Assembly (NCBI RefSeq): GCF_001038505.1
Contig: NZ_LDPY01000005.1
Span: 62,001-126,000, forward strand
Length of the DNA stretch: 64,000 nucleotides
Direction: 5' to 3'
Source of the DNA: Puniceibacterium sp. IMCC21224
GTDB taxonomy: Bacteria > Pseudomonadota > Alphaproteobacteria > Rhodobacterales > Rhodobacteraceae
The notes beneath the pieces are model-generated. The model was given only the letters and a program-made list of their open reading frames with translations. It made no database searches and had not been told where the DNA came from. This document shows positions 17,168-25,704 of the stretch, one piece after another (position 1 is the stretch's first letter; every line of letters begins with the position of its first letter). Made by a program: the position numbers and the translations under genes.

Positions 17168-18481
17168 ATGCAGATCGCCAAGCAGCGCTTCAAGTTGCGG
17201 GGCTGGATCACCTCCAGGCTTTGGGCACAGGTGATGGCCGGGATGATCCTGGGGTTTGGGCTCGGTCTGCTCCTGAGCGAGGCAACGGGACTGGTACAGC
17301 CGGACACCGCGGAAGTGATCGGGATCTGGCTGGCGCTGCCCGGCAAGATATTTCTGGCGTTGATCGCCATGGTGCTGATCCCGCTGATCTTCTCGTCTAT
17401 CGTGGGGGGACTCTCGGGTGCCGGATCGGGCGAGGAGTTGCGCTCGGTCGGGTTGCGGCTGGCGGCCTTCATCCTTTCGACGACGACTGTCGCGGCGACC
17501 ATCGGCGTGATGCTGGCTCAGTGGCTCAAGCCCGGCGAGGGGCTTGCCGGTTTTTCGGCGGGGCCTGCCGATCCGGCCCTAGTGGATCTGAACGGCGCGA
17601 TACCGGACGTGCCGGATCAGGAGGCGCCAGCCGCCCTGCCGGACATGATCGTCAATATCCTGCCGACCAACCCCACCGCGTCGATCGTGCAGGGGGACAT
17701 GCTGGCCGTCGTCGTGCTTGCGCTGCTGGTCGGCATTTCGGTAACCCAGGTTCAGGACAAGCGCGCCGCGCCGTTCCTGGCCTTGATGGATGCGGTGCTA
17801 TCGATCTCGATGAACATCGTCAAATGGGCGATGTTTCTGGCGCCTTTCGCGGTCTTCGGGCTGATGGCACAGCTGGTGATGCGCATGGGGTTCGAGACGA
17901 TGCTCGGCATTTCTGGATATGTTGGCAGCGTTCTGCTGGGGCTGGCCGCCCTGCTGAGCCTCTATTTCCTGATCGCGCTGCTCTTTGCGCAGGTCACGCC
18001 GGTGCGCTTAGTGAAGGCGGCGGGCAGCAACCTGTTGTTGGCCTTCTCGACCTCCAGTTCCTCAGCGGTGATGCCGGTGACAATCCAGACGGCGCGCAAG
18101 CTTGGCGTGCCGGAAAACATCGCCAACCTGGTCGTGCCGCTCGGGGCGACGATGAACATGGCCGGCACCGCGCTCTATCAGGCCGTCGCCATCCTGTTCC
18201 TCGCACAGCTTGCCGGGGTGGACCTGACCGCCGTCCAGATTTCCGTCGTCGTCGGGACGCTGGTGGCGTCCAGCATCGGCGCGCCCGGCACGCCGGGCGT
18301 CAGCATCGCGATCCTGGTCAACGTAGCGACGAACATTGGCATCCCGGTCGAGGGTATGGTGATCATTCTCGGCGTCGACCGACTGCTCGACATGTGCCGT
18401 ACAGCAGTCAATGTCACCGGTGATTTGGTAGCTGCGGTGCTGCTGCGCGCCGTCGGGAGAAATCCCGTCGAAACCGCATAA
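17168..18481 (+). CDS. Dicarboxylate/amino acid:cation symporter (DAACS family)
   Basis: A 437-residue Na+ or H+ coupled symporter of the DctA/GltP fold. It contains AFSTSSSSAVMPVTIQTARKLGV, the serine-rich hairpin of the family, GATMNMAGTALYQ with the NMDGT-like cation site, and IGAPGTPGVSIAILV. The frame can start at a GTG (17153) inside the IS repeat; the first ATG outside the IS is at 17168. The original upstream region, including any ribosome-binding site, has been replaced by the IS, so expression is doubtful or driven from the element. Substrate is probably a C4-dicarboxylate or acidic amino acid. Confidence 0.85.
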   Translation: MQIAKQRFKLRGWITSRLWAQVMAGMILGFGLGLLLSEATGLVQPDTAEVIGIWLALPGKIFLALIAMVLIPLIFSSIVGGLSGAGSGEELRSVGLRLAAFILSTTTVAATIGVMLAQWLKPGEGLAGFSAGPADPALVDLNGAIPDVPDQEAPAALPDMIVNILPTNPTASIVQGDMLAVVVLALLVGISVTQVQDKRAAPFLALMDAVLSISMNIVKWAMFLAPFAVFGLMAQLVMRMGFETMLGISGYVGSVLLGLAALLSLYFLIALLFAQVTPVRLVKAAGSNLLLAFSTSSSSAVMPVTIQTARKLGVPENIANLVVPLGATMNMAGTALYQAVAILFLAQLAGVDLTAVQISVVVGTLVASSIGAPGTPGVSIAILVNVATNIGIPVEGMVIILGVDRLLDMCRTAVNVTGDLVAAVLLRAVGRNPVETA

Positions 18482-18497
18482 GGCTAGCAATACAGTT

Positions 18498-18595
18498 TTA
18501 GGCAGCGGGCTCATAAAATTCGATCCACAGCCTGACCGACGCCAGTTTGATCATCGACAAGAAATTGCGTGACGTCTTCATGCCCTCGTTTTGGA
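18498..18595 (-). pseudogene. IS5-family transposase, C-terminal remnant
   Basis: The minus-strand frame ends TSRNFLSMIKLASVRLWI and then FYEPAA, the characteristic tail of IS5-type transposases. Only about 30 residues are recognisable; upstream (above 18595) the sequence is recombinase in the other direction. The IS therefore inserted into or recombined with the recombinase gene and then decayed. Confidence 0.55.
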
Positions 18596-19124
18596 GGGAA
18601 AGACTGTCGGGCGCCTGTCCGAGGCAGCAGAGCTGAAGGTGCAGGATCTGTCGCTTGCCGCCCGAAGGGGTGGCCATGATCTTGCGACCCTTCATGGAAA
18701 GGGCGGCAAGATCCGCCAGTGCCCGTTATGGCCAGAAACCGAGCGGGCTCTTGCGCACGAAATCCGGGATCGCGAAGGGGATACACCTGTCTTTGTCAGC
18801 AGGCTTGGGGCAGGGTTCACGCGGTTCGGCGTCTATCGCCTGATCGAGCGCTGCGCTGCGCATGTTCCTGCGCTCGCCGGCCGCACGATCACGCCACATG
18901 TGATCCGACATACGACCGTCTGCCATCTTGTCCTTGCCAGGGTGGACATCAACACCATCCGCGCATGGCTTGGGTATGTGTCGATCAGCACGACCAACAT
19001 TTATGCCGAGATCGACCTGACGATGAAGGCCAACGCCGTTGCACTCTGCGAAGTCGGCCAACAGAGATCAGGGCGCTCGTGGAAGGTGGACAAAGACCTG
19101 ATGGCGTTACTGAAATCCTTGTGA
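18591..19124 (+). pseudogene. Tyrosine recombinase, 5'-truncated
   Basis: The frame gives the catalytic half of a phage-integrase-type recombinase: GRLSEAAELKVQDL with the first arginine, HGKGGKIRQCPLW with the lysine, TPHVIRHTTVCHL with HxxR, and TTNIYAEID with the tyrosine nucleophile. The usual LGH is LGY here, changing the last His/Trp position. The N-terminal arm-binding domain (about 130-150 residues) is missing and replaced by the IS5 remnant. The gene family is close to recombinases that accompany transposons, so it probably marks a lost mobile element rather than the integrase of the transfer module. Confidence 0.75.
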
Positions 19125-19194
19125 GACGAAATCCCCGATGTGGGTTGCCACATCGGTGAGGGCAATGCACTGATACATATCCAAGGCACCTACA

Positions 19195-19220
19195 TTGATA
19201 CTTGAAATATCAAATATAAT
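19195..19220 (+). promoter_or_regulatory. Operator and -10 of the XRE/SulP operon
   Basis: The repeat TTGATA-N7-TATCAA (19195-19213) is followed directly by TATAAT (19215-19220), a perfect -10, about 38 bases before the XRE gene. The arrangement suits autorepression by the HTH protein encoded downstream. Confidence 0.5.
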
Positions 19221-19257
19221 AGTTTAGATCGGCATTATCCCATTCACAGGATACCTC

Positions 19258-19518
19258 ATGATCACTGGCCCCCAGATGCGCGCTGCACGTGCTTTACTCG
19301 GTATCGACCAGAAGACCCTGGCCGAGCTGGCAGGGCTTTCTGTGCCGACGATCCAGCGCATGGAGGCAAGCACCGGCAATGTGCGCGGCGTGGTCGACAG
19401 CCTGACCAAGGTCATCGCAGCGCTTGAGCTTGCCGGGGCAGAACTCATTGGAGAAGGCTCCGTCAGCACGGCGGGCGGACGCGGTGTGCGCCTCAAGGTG
19501 CCTCCACCCAGACATTGA
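19258..19518 (+). CDS. XRE-family helix-turn-helix regulator
   Basis: An 86-residue protein that is almost entirely an HTH domain: MRAARALLGIDQKTLAELAG, then LSVPTIQRMEAS as the recognition region. The C-terminal part (LTKVIAALELAGAELIGE) is typical of tiny XRE regulators that sit in front of SulP anion transporters. It probably represses its own promoter and so the downstream transporter. It is separated from the transporter by 75 bases without an obvious terminator. Confidence 0.85.
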   Translation: MITGPQMRAARALLGIDQKTLAELAGLSVPTIQRMEASTGNVRGVVDSLTKVIAALELAGAELIGEGSVSTAGGRGVRLKVPPPRH

Positions 19519-19593
19519 AAAACTCAACACGCGACGGCGACCGCCGACAAAAAGCCGACGATCCCGCCGCTACCCTAAAAGGTGCGGCCGAAG

Positions 19594-21315
19594 ATGAAAG
19601 ACCAGACCACCAGACAGAGAACGGCACCCAGCTTCGTCGAACTCTTCACTCCGAAACTCGTCACCGTCCTGCGTGAGGGCTATGGACTGCCCCAGTTGCG
19701 GGCGGATGCCATTGCCGGTCTGACCGTTGCCATCGTCGCACTGCCCCTCTCGATGGCGATCGCTATTGCCTCGGGGGCGACCCCGGCACAGGGGCTCTAC
19801 ACCGCGATCGTTGGCGGCTTCCTTGTCTCGCTTCTGGGCGGTTCGCGCTTCCAGATCGGTGGCCCAGCTGGTGCCTTCATCGTGCTGGTGGCCAGTACCG
19901 TCGCACTGCACGGAATGGACGGGCTGATCCTCGCGACCTTCCTGTCGGGCTTGATGCTGACTGCAGTCGGGTTCCTGCGGCTTGGCACCTTCATCAAGTT
20001 CATCCCCTTCCCTGTGACCGTCGGGTTCACAGCCGGGATTGCGGTGATCATCTTCGCCAGCCAGATCAAGGAGCTCTTCGGCCTGACGCTCGATCATGAG
20101 CCCGGTGAGCTCCTTGAAAAACTGCCCGTACTGTGGGCGGCCCGGGACAGTATCACGCCCGCGGCCGTTCTGCTGTCTGCCACGACGGTCGGTATCATCC
20201 TCGGCCTGCGCCGGTGGCGTCCCCATTGGCCGGGCATGCTGATCGCGGTCGCGGTCGCGGCGGCAGTCGTCGCGCTTCTGGGGCTGCCGGTTCAGACCAT
20301 CGGCACCAAGTTCGGTGGGATCCCATCCTCACTTCCTGCCCCGCGCCTGCCGGAACTCTCGCTGGAGAAGATCTTGGCGGTGCTTCCGGCGGCGATCTCC
20401 TTCACCCTGCTCGGCGCCATCGAGTCGCTTTTGTCGGCGGTCGTGGCCGACGGCATGACAGGGCGGCGCCACCGCTCGAACTGCGAGCTTGTCGCGCAGG
20501 GGGCGGCGAATATCGGGTCTTCCCTCTTCGGCGGCTTCTGCGTCACGGGCACGATTGCGCGGACGGCAACCAACGTGCGGGCGGGCGCGCATGGGCCGGT
20601 CGCAGGGATGCTGCATGCGGTGTTCATCCTGCTCTTCATGCTCGTTGCCGCGCCCCTTGCCGCCTATATCCCGCTGGCGGCATTGGCGGGTGTTCTGGCC
20701 GTCGTTGCCTGGAACATGATCGAGAAACCCGCCATCGCAATCCTGGTGCGCTCGGGCCGGGGCGAGGCGACAGTGCTTGGCGCGACCTTCTTCCTGACCA
20801 TCTTCCGCGATCTGACCGAGGCCATTGTCATCGGTTTCGCACTCGGCTCGGTCCTGTTCATCCACCGCATGAGCCAGACAACCGGGGTTGCTGCAAACAC
20901 CGCCTTCGTCGGGCGTGACGAGGCGGACAGCACTCACCCGCGCGAGGCCTATGACGAGGAGGCCGCAGCCAACCCTGAGGTCGTGGTCTACCGTATCACC
21001 GGCGCGCTCTTCTTCGGTGCAACGGCCTCGATCGGATCGGTGCTCGACCGCATTCAGGACAGCCATAAGGCGCTGGTCGTCGACTTCTCGGCTGTGCCGT
21101 TCCTCGACTCGACCGGGGCCAACATGATCGAAGGCCTTGCACACAAGGCACACAAGCGTGGCGTGGCCCTTTGGCTGACGGGCGCGAGCCTTGACATCCA
21201 GCGTGTGTTCGTGATGCACGGCCTGAAACGGCCACTCGTCCACTATGCCGCTTCCGTCGAGGACGCCCTCAAGAGCGTTGAGGACGATATCGACGCCCAT
21301 CAGGACGCCGCGTGA
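19594..21315 (+). CDS. SulP-family anion transporter with STAS domain
   Basis: A 573-residue membrane transporter for sulfate, bicarbonate or a related anion. The membrane domain (about 30-430) begins GLPQLRADAIAGLTVAIVAL and has GATPAQGLYTAIVGGF and GGSRFQIGGPAGAFIVLVA, conserved in SulP proteins. The C-terminal STAS domain (about 460-560) includes VVDFSAVPFLDSTGANMIEG, where the serine is the regulatory phosphorylation-site position. A GTG four codons earlier is possible. Small DNA-binding proteins on both sides suggest local regulation. Confidence 0.88.
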   Translation: MKDQTTRQRTAPSFVELFTPKLVTVLREGYGLPQLRADAIAGLTVAIVALPLSMAIAIASGATPAQGLYTAIVGGFLVSLLGGSRFQIGGPAGAFIVLVASTVALHGMDGLILATFLSGLMLTAVGFLRLGTFIKFIPFPVTVGFTAGIAVIIFASQIKELFGLTLDHEPGELLEKLPVLWAARDSITPAAVLLSATTVGIILGLRRWRPHWPGMLIAVAVAAAVVALLGLPVQTIGTKFGGIPSSLPAPRLPELSLEKILAVLPAAISFTLLGAIESLLSAVVADGMTGRRHRSNCELVAQGAANIGSSLFGGFCVTGTIARTATNVRAGAHGPVAGMLHAVFILLFMLVAAPLAAYIPLAALAGVLAVVAWNMIEKPAIAILVRSGRGEATVLGATFFLTIFRDLTEAIVIGFALGSVLFIHRMSQTTGVAANTAFVGRDEADSTHPREAYDEEAAANPEVVVYRITGALFFGATASIGSVLDRIQDSHKALVVDFSAVPFLDSTGANMIEGLAHKAHKRGVALWLTGASLDIQRVFVMHGLKRPLVHYAASVEDALKSVEDDIDAHQDAA

Positions 21316-21557
21316 TGCAGAGAGCCGCGTTGGAGCGCCGGCGGCGCCGAGAGTCCTTCGATCCACAGGAGCGACGCCGCTACGTTCTTTCCGCGCTTGA
21401 GCGTCCACGCACGCAGGCAGAACTTCGTGACGCCCTTGGCATGAGCAACAGCGGAATCCTGCACCTCCTGCGGCGCCTCGAGCGGGACGGGCTGGTCCGC
21501 CCAGCCGAACGTGTGGTCTGGACGCGTGTCTGGGAAAAGACGCGAAACGGTGACTGA
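21315..21557 (+). CDS. Small winged-helix DNA-binding protein
   Basis: An 80-residue basic protein. An arginine-rich N-terminus (ERRRRRESFDPQERRR) precedes a winged helix-turn-helix, AELRDALGMSNSGILHLLRR followed by LERDGLVRPAERVVW. The start ATG overlaps the transporter stop as TGATG, so translation is coupled. It probably regulates the same operon. The exact family (MarR- or ArsR-like) cannot be settled by eye. Confidence 0.65.
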   Translation: MQRAALERRRRRESFDPQERRRYVLSALERPRTQAELRDALGMSNSGILHLLRRLERDGLVRPAERVVWTRVWEKTRNGD

Positions 21558-21561
21558 CGTC

Positions 21562-21900
21562 ATGCACGGAGACAGCTCGAACGCCACGCCGAATGGGAAT
21601 GCGCCGTCCGCCACGTGGACCGCTTTGCTTGAGTGCGCCGAGGCGGCAGAGAACGGAGATCTCGATCTCGACGGAGGCGCTCCACAGGTCGTGGCTCTGG
21701 CTGAGCACCTTGTCGATCTTGGGCTCTTGCGCGTGCCGTGCGCGGGTCATTATGCTCTGACGTCGGCCGGAAGGGAGCTTCTCGGGCAGTCCAGGACGGG
21801 CGCTGCTTCGATCAAGCCTCGGCGGCGCGGCTCATTCCTCTTGCCATTGTCACTTGCAGCATTTGCAGTGGCCGTTCTCTGGTTTTGGCTGTGTTCATAA
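21562..21900 (+). CDS. Hypothetical protein with C-terminal membrane segment
   Basis: A 112-residue protein of unknown function. The middle resembles a small helical or winged domain (VVALAEHLVDLGLLRV, then GHYALTSAGRELLGQ), like the end of a transcription factor. After a basic stretch KPRRR there is one membrane span, FLLPLSLAAFAVAVLWFWL, at the C-terminus. An upstream GTG at 21550, overlapping the previous gene, is an alternative start. Position suggests co-expression with the SulP gene. Its stop codon runs into the IS256 remnant. Confidence 0.5.
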   Translation: MHGDSSNATPNGNAPSATWTALLECAEAAENGDLDLDGGAPQVVALAEHLVDLGLLRVPCAGHYALTSAGRELLGQSRTGAASIKPRRRGSFLLPLSLAAFAVAVLWFWLCS

Positions 21901-22440
21901 TGACTTGGCGGTATCCAACGGGCAAGGTCACGGAATGGCGGTCGAAGGCGCTGCCCCGATACCAGCGCTTGACCAAGAAGGCTGAGGCCCTGATCGCCGC
22001 GGTCTACCTCGCCTGCACCAACACCCGGTGCGTCAAGCGGGCGCTATTCGGGCTTTTCGAGAGCGCCGTTAGCAAGGACGTGGTCAGCCGTGCCTGGCGC
22101 AAGGTGAAGGTTGACTGGGACGCTTGGTGCTTCCGCAGTCGCGCCGATGAGGACATCGTCCGGCTCATTCTCGACGGCACCGTGATCAAGACCCGCATCG
22201 ATAAGAAGGCCACGAACATCTCGGTTCTGGCTGCCATCGGCGTGCGCCGCGACGGCCCGAAGGTTCTGCTTTCCATCAGAAATATGGGCGGGGAGAGCAC
22301 CGCCGCGTGGCGCCAGTTCCTCGATGATCTTGATGCCCGCGGGCTGAAACGCCCCGAATTTGTGGTCGTCGATGGTGCACCGGGGCTGGAGGCCGCGCTC
22401 TTGGGGTTGTGGGGCGGGGATCTGCCGATCCAACGCGTGG
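21900..22440 (+). pseudogene. IS256-family (mutator) transposase fragment
   Basis: About 180 residues of a mutator-type transposase. Seen are AVSKDVVSRAWRKVKVDWDA, then LILDGTVIKTRIDKKATNIS (first catalytic Asp), GVRRDGPKVLLSIRNMGGES and FVVVDGAPGLEAALLGLWG (second Asp). Both ends are missing: the N-terminal 100 or so residues, and everything after LPIQR, where sequence changes to the IS21-type element. Not functional. Confidence 0.85.
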
Positions 22441-22556
22441 GGCACAGACACCGGTTACTGCGATATTCATAGCGCCCAAACTCTTCTGTCAGTTATGAGT
22501 GCTGGACGTAATCTCCCCAAAACGCTGGATGAATTTTCCCCAGTTTGGCGCCGGTG

Positions 22557-22592
22557 CCGATGGTCAGGGGGGCATGACCCCCTGACCATCGG
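22557..22592. repeat. Long hairpin ahead of the istA remnant
   Basis: Perfect 15-base arms (22557-22571, 22578-22592) enclose GCATGA. It lies 45 bases before the istA-like frame and is probably part of the left end of the IS21-type element, where it could block transcription entering from outside. Confidence 0.6.
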
Positions 22593-22636
22593 TGGCGCAG
22601 AATTTCCCCTGCTGATGCCAATGGAAGGGCGCGCAG

Positions 22637-22908
22637 GTGGTTGGATTGAGGGAGATTGTCATGATCCTGGAATTGAAGCGGCAGGGCCTCGGCGTCAGCG
22701 CGATCGCGCGGCAGACCGGGCTCGACCGCAAGGCGGTAAAGAAATATCTGGAGCGGGGCCTCGAGGCTCCGGTTTACGGGCCGAGGGAGCCGGGGGAACG
22801 GCTGGCGGATGGGTTCCGGTCCTATCTGGCTGAACGGCTTGAGGCGTTCCCCGGCTTGTCTGCGCGCAGGCTGCATCGTGAGGTTCGGGCGATGGGTGTC
22901 GCGTTGCC
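22637..22908 (+). pseudogene. IS21-family istA transposase, N-terminal fragment
   Basis: The frame begins with an HTH, LKRQGLGVSAIARQTGLDRK, then AVKKYLERGLEAPVYGPREP and FPGLSARRLHREVRAMG, as in IstA proteins of IS21-like elements. Similarity stops near residue 90, where the ISL3-type remnant begins; the integrase core and istB are absent. Confidence 0.75.
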
Positions 22909-22916
22909 CTTTAATC

Positions 22917-23222
22917 GGCTCTGCCTCAATCTGTGTGGCGGAACGGTAGCATTCTCGCCCGCAACAATTCTGGACCGGCTCGGCCGTACATGGCGCGCTT
23001 GAGGGTCTTCAGGCGGTTGATCTGACCTTCCGCCTGGCCGTTGCTCCATGGCATCTCGATGGCGTTTTTGACCGCATCGAAGTCCCGATTCAATGTGCGG
23101 GCAAAGCGCACGAGTGGCGCCAGGTCAGTTTCGATTGCCTCGTCGATCCATGCCGGGAGCGGGTCTGCTTCGCGGCCGCGCAGGATACCGTTGAACCGCA
23201 TGGCGAGGCTGCTTGATTCGTG
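22917..23222 (-). pseudogene. ISL3-family transposase, C-terminal fragment
   Basis: The minus-strand frame encodes about 96 residues with IEMPWSNGQAEGQINRLKTL and KRAMYGRAGPELLRARML, the hallmark end of ISL3-type (IS204/IS1001/IS1165) transposases; E in QAEGQ is the last catalytic acid. A GGCTCTGCCTCAA end-like sequence at 22917-22929 may be the element terminus. The N-terminal 300 or so residues are missing. It truncates the small gene read in the same direction just upstream. Confidence 0.75.
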
Positions 23223-23436
23223 TCAGGCCTTTGCCGCCCTCAAAATGGACCCACCCTCCTCTGGGCATGCCCACGCTTACGATCAGCGCCCCACATATTG
23301 GACAACTCCGCCTGAACGATGCGCCCCTCTTGCTTTCACGATCACCCCGAACTGCCCAATCGCCGCGGACGGATACCGTGCGCCCTGACGACAGACGGCG
23401 GGTGTGTGCCTTCCGGCAATACCAGCGGTCCGTCAT
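23223..23436 (-). pseudogene. Truncated small gene downstream of the SbcC-like gene
   Basis: About 70 residues remain from an ATG that overlaps the SbcC-like stop as ATGA. A basic N-terminus is followed by CPICGALIVSVG and GGWVHFEGGKGLTR, a single CxxC and a glycine-rich motif. I recall this motif in small proteins next to SMC/SbcC-like genes but cannot name the family. The 3' end is lost at the ISL3 remnant, and the frame runs on into it. Confidence 0.4.
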
Positions 23437-23956
23437 CCCATACCCCTTCTTGCCTCGACCCGGCTGCCGCTTGGGGTCGAGCGCACGTAAAAGCCTTGTG
23501 GAATAGCCTCCTGCACCAGCCTGACGTGCGAGATCAGGCCGACGGCCCGGCTGCCCTCTGTCAGCGCAGCAAGAACTTGGATCACTTGATCCAGCGTGCC
23601 CGCCCCATTCTCGGTGTCGAGGCTTCCGAAACCTTCATCGATAAAAAAGTGTCCATCCGGATCTTGCCCGAAAGGCTCTCGACCACATCAGCTAGCCCAA
23701 GCGCGAGGGCCAATGCCGCGATAAAGGTTTCGCCGCCTGACAGCGTTGCTGTCGGGCGCGCCTTGCCGGTGTTGATGTCGAAGACCTCGATTTCGAGCCC
23801 ACGCTTGCCGCGACCGCCAGATGCTTCGAGCCCACGCGTTAGCCGGTAGCGACCACGTGTCATAGGGTCGAGCCTCATATTCGCCGCCTCGAGAACCTGG
23901 TCGAACATTGCTCCGATCGCGAAGGTTTCGAGTGTCGTCTTGAAATCGTCCGCGCC
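23433..23956 (-). pseudogene. SbcC-like ATPase, C-terminal fragment with frameshift
   Basis: The fragment shows FDQVLEAANMRLDPMTRGRY, the ABC signature TATLSGGETFIAALALALGL and, after a frameshift, FIDEGFGSLDTENGAGTLDQ (Walker B and D-loop) and GLISHVRLVQEAIP, as in SbcC/SMC-type nucleases. The two parts are joined by a run of six T on the coding strand (around 23643-23648), where seven would keep the frame. An in-frame TAG (23957-23959) precedes the fragment, and the N-terminal ATPase half and coiled coil are absent. The homopolymer slip could be a sequencing error, but the truncation is real. Confidence 0.7.
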
Positions 23957-24094
23957 CTATACGATAGCGTGCGCCTGGCAAGGATGGGTGGGCCGGACCC
24001 GCTCGATCCGGCCCGGCGCGCCGTTGCGCATCTTTCGCGTCGAACATGACGGCTGGACATTCCCGTAAGTGGCGCGAGACCTATGGAGAGGATT

Positions 24095-24634
24095 ATGAAC
24101 ACCAAACTTCTTTCGGTCCTTGTGACCGGTCTGATGATGGTTTCCCAGACGGCGACAGCCCAGATCGAGACGGTCCCGGTCGGCACGGTAACCGCCACCA
24201 TCGGCGAGGCGGCCTACGATGGTGAAACCCTCGACGTTCCTTCCGAAGGAACCTCAACCGCGGAATGGCGCACCTTCGGTCCGGTGTCCTCCCTGAGCAT
24301 CCAGGCACATGACCCGGATGCTGAGAGCATCATGCAGGGCATCCTGACGATCGAGATATCCCTTATGGGCACAGACGCCTCGGGCGCGATGATGGATGCC
24401 TCTGTGTCGTGGTGGCCAGAGGGGATGAATGCCCCATTCTACATGAACGAGGAGATCGGGGAGGACCTGAATATCTCAATCTACACCCTCTCCCTCGAAG
24501 AAGAGGGTTCGACGATCAAAGGCAGCTTTTCTGCGCATTTGTGCCGCAAGGACAGCTTCTTTGCCGAAGCGGACACTGACGACTGCCTTCCGGTCGAGGG
24601 GCATTTTGACACGGCCCTGATGAGGGCGGAATAA
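24095..24634 (+). CDS. Exported protein of unknown function
   Basis: A 179-residue protein with a clear Sec signal peptide (MNTKLLSVLVTGLMMVSQTA, cleavage after TA near residue 22). The mature part is acidic, with many Thr/Ser and beta-type stretches such as LTIEISLMG and STIKGSFSAHLC. Two cysteines (CRKD, DDCLP) near the C-terminus could form a disulphide. GGAGAGG supports the ATG at 24095 over one at 24083. It looks like a periplasmic beta-sandwich protein; no family recognised. Confidence 0.65.
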   Translation: MNTKLLSVLVTGLMMVSQTATAQIETVPVGTVTATIGEAAYDGETLDVPSEGTSTAEWRTFGPVSSLSIQAHDPDAESIMQGILTIEISLMGTDASGAMMDASVSWWPEGMNAPFYMNEEIGEDLNISIYTLSLEEEGSTIKGSFSAHLCRKDSFFAEADTDDCLPVEGHFDTALMRAE

Positions 24635-24787
24635 GTACGTCTCCGGCCGGCCGGCTCACGCCATTCGGCGTGGTTTAAACATTGGGGGTATCCACAAATC
24701 GTGTTGGTAGGCTTTGCGAACAAAGCGCTAATTCGCTGCAGTTACTCGAACGACCGCTTCACGGTGAATCTAAATTCGTTCGGCAAA

Positions 24788-24812
24788 GCGCCTGATGCGT
24801 TGCACCAGGCGC
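24788..24812 (-). terminator. Hairpin after the ABM-like gene
   Basis: Arms gcgcctg and caggcgc, with three more pairs beyond one mismatch, form a hairpin 23 bases past the stop of the ABM-like gene on the minus strand, followed by TTT. Confidence 0.45.
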
Positions 24813-24834
24813 CTCTTGTTCCTGTCACATCGCG

Positions 24835-25554
24835 TTACTTGATGGCGAGGATGTCGAAGTTGTGGACGTTAGCGACCACACCGTCGTCCCACCCGCCAGC
24901 GACCAACTCCGCTGCCCGTTCGTTCAGCAGCCCGGCGACTTGACCGGCAAAGTGTGCTTCACGGCCAGCATTGTTGGTGAAGATGTCGAAGATTGCGAAG
25001 GATGTTTCGTCAATCTGCAGCGCCGCCCAGAACAATGTGCCAGGTTCGGTTTCTCCGACGATGGGACCAGCTGCGGTCAGCAAGGCTGCCAGTTCCGGCC
25101 CTTTGCCGGGTGCTGCTTCGAGCGTGATATACGTGGCTGTCGTCGCCGAGTAGAGATCAACCGGTTCCCTCACCGACAGGACATCGGAATTGTTGATATT
25201 CGCGACAACACCATCGTCCCAGCCCCCGGCGACCAGCGCGTCGGCATTTTGGTTCAAAGCCGCGGCCACAGCGCCGGAGAAATGCGCATTGCGCGCTTCT
25301 TCATCCACGAAGATATCAAAGATCGCGAGCGTATCGTCGTCTTGCAAGGCAAACCAAAGCACGGTGCCTGGTTCGGTGTCCGCGACAATCGGGGCGGCTC
25401 CGGCCAGAAATTCGGCGAATGCTTCGGTCTGGCCTTCAGCGGCGGGCATGGCGATGTAGCTGGCAGTGTGATTTTCCATTGGGGTTTCCTGTGCGGCTGC
25501 AGATGTCGTGATCAAGGCCAAAGCGGCGAGTGTCTTGAGAATTTGGGCTTTCAT
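24835..25554 (-). CDS. Exported protein with two tandem ABM-like domains
   Basis: A 239-residue protein. A signal peptide (MKAQILKTLAALALITTSAA) is followed by two copies of a domain of about 100 residues that resembles antibiotic-biosynthesis-monooxygenase (ferredoxin-like) domains. The copies share AAPIVADTEPGTVLWFALQ / AGPIVGETEPGTLFWAALQ, then AIFDIF, then AGGWDDGVVAN, so this is an internal duplication. One chain would give the dimeric barrel these domains usually build from two. AGGAGG precedes the ATG at 25554. The divergent LysR gene is the likely regulator. Export is unusual for ABM proteins. Confidence 0.75.
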   Translation of the reverse strand: MKAQILKTLAALALITTSAAAQETPMENHTASYIAMPAAEGQTEAFAEFLAGAAPIVADTEPGTVLWFALQDDDTLAIFDIFVDEEARNAHFSGAVAAALNQNADALVAGGWDDGVVANINNSDVLSVREPVDLYSATTATYITLEAAPGKGPELAALLTAAGPIVGETEPGTLFWAALQIDETSFAIFDIFTNNAGREAHFAGQVAGLLNERAAELVAGGWDDGVVANVHNFDILAIK

Positions 25555-25704
25555 GGTCGCCTCCTGATTGAGAATTTGTTTTGTTTGGATTCGATGCACC
25601 CTTTTCTCATGCCGAATGCCTCAGGCACCAATCCCGAACTTCTATTCTTTGATAGACATGTGCTATGGTGAACCTCATGGCGGAAAGTGACGGAGACTGT
25701 GGCA

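Noticed and set aside
19582..19593. GTG start for the SulP gene
   Set aside because: The purine-rich AAAAG directly abuts this GTG, leaving no spacing; the ATG at 19594 is more likely, though not certain.
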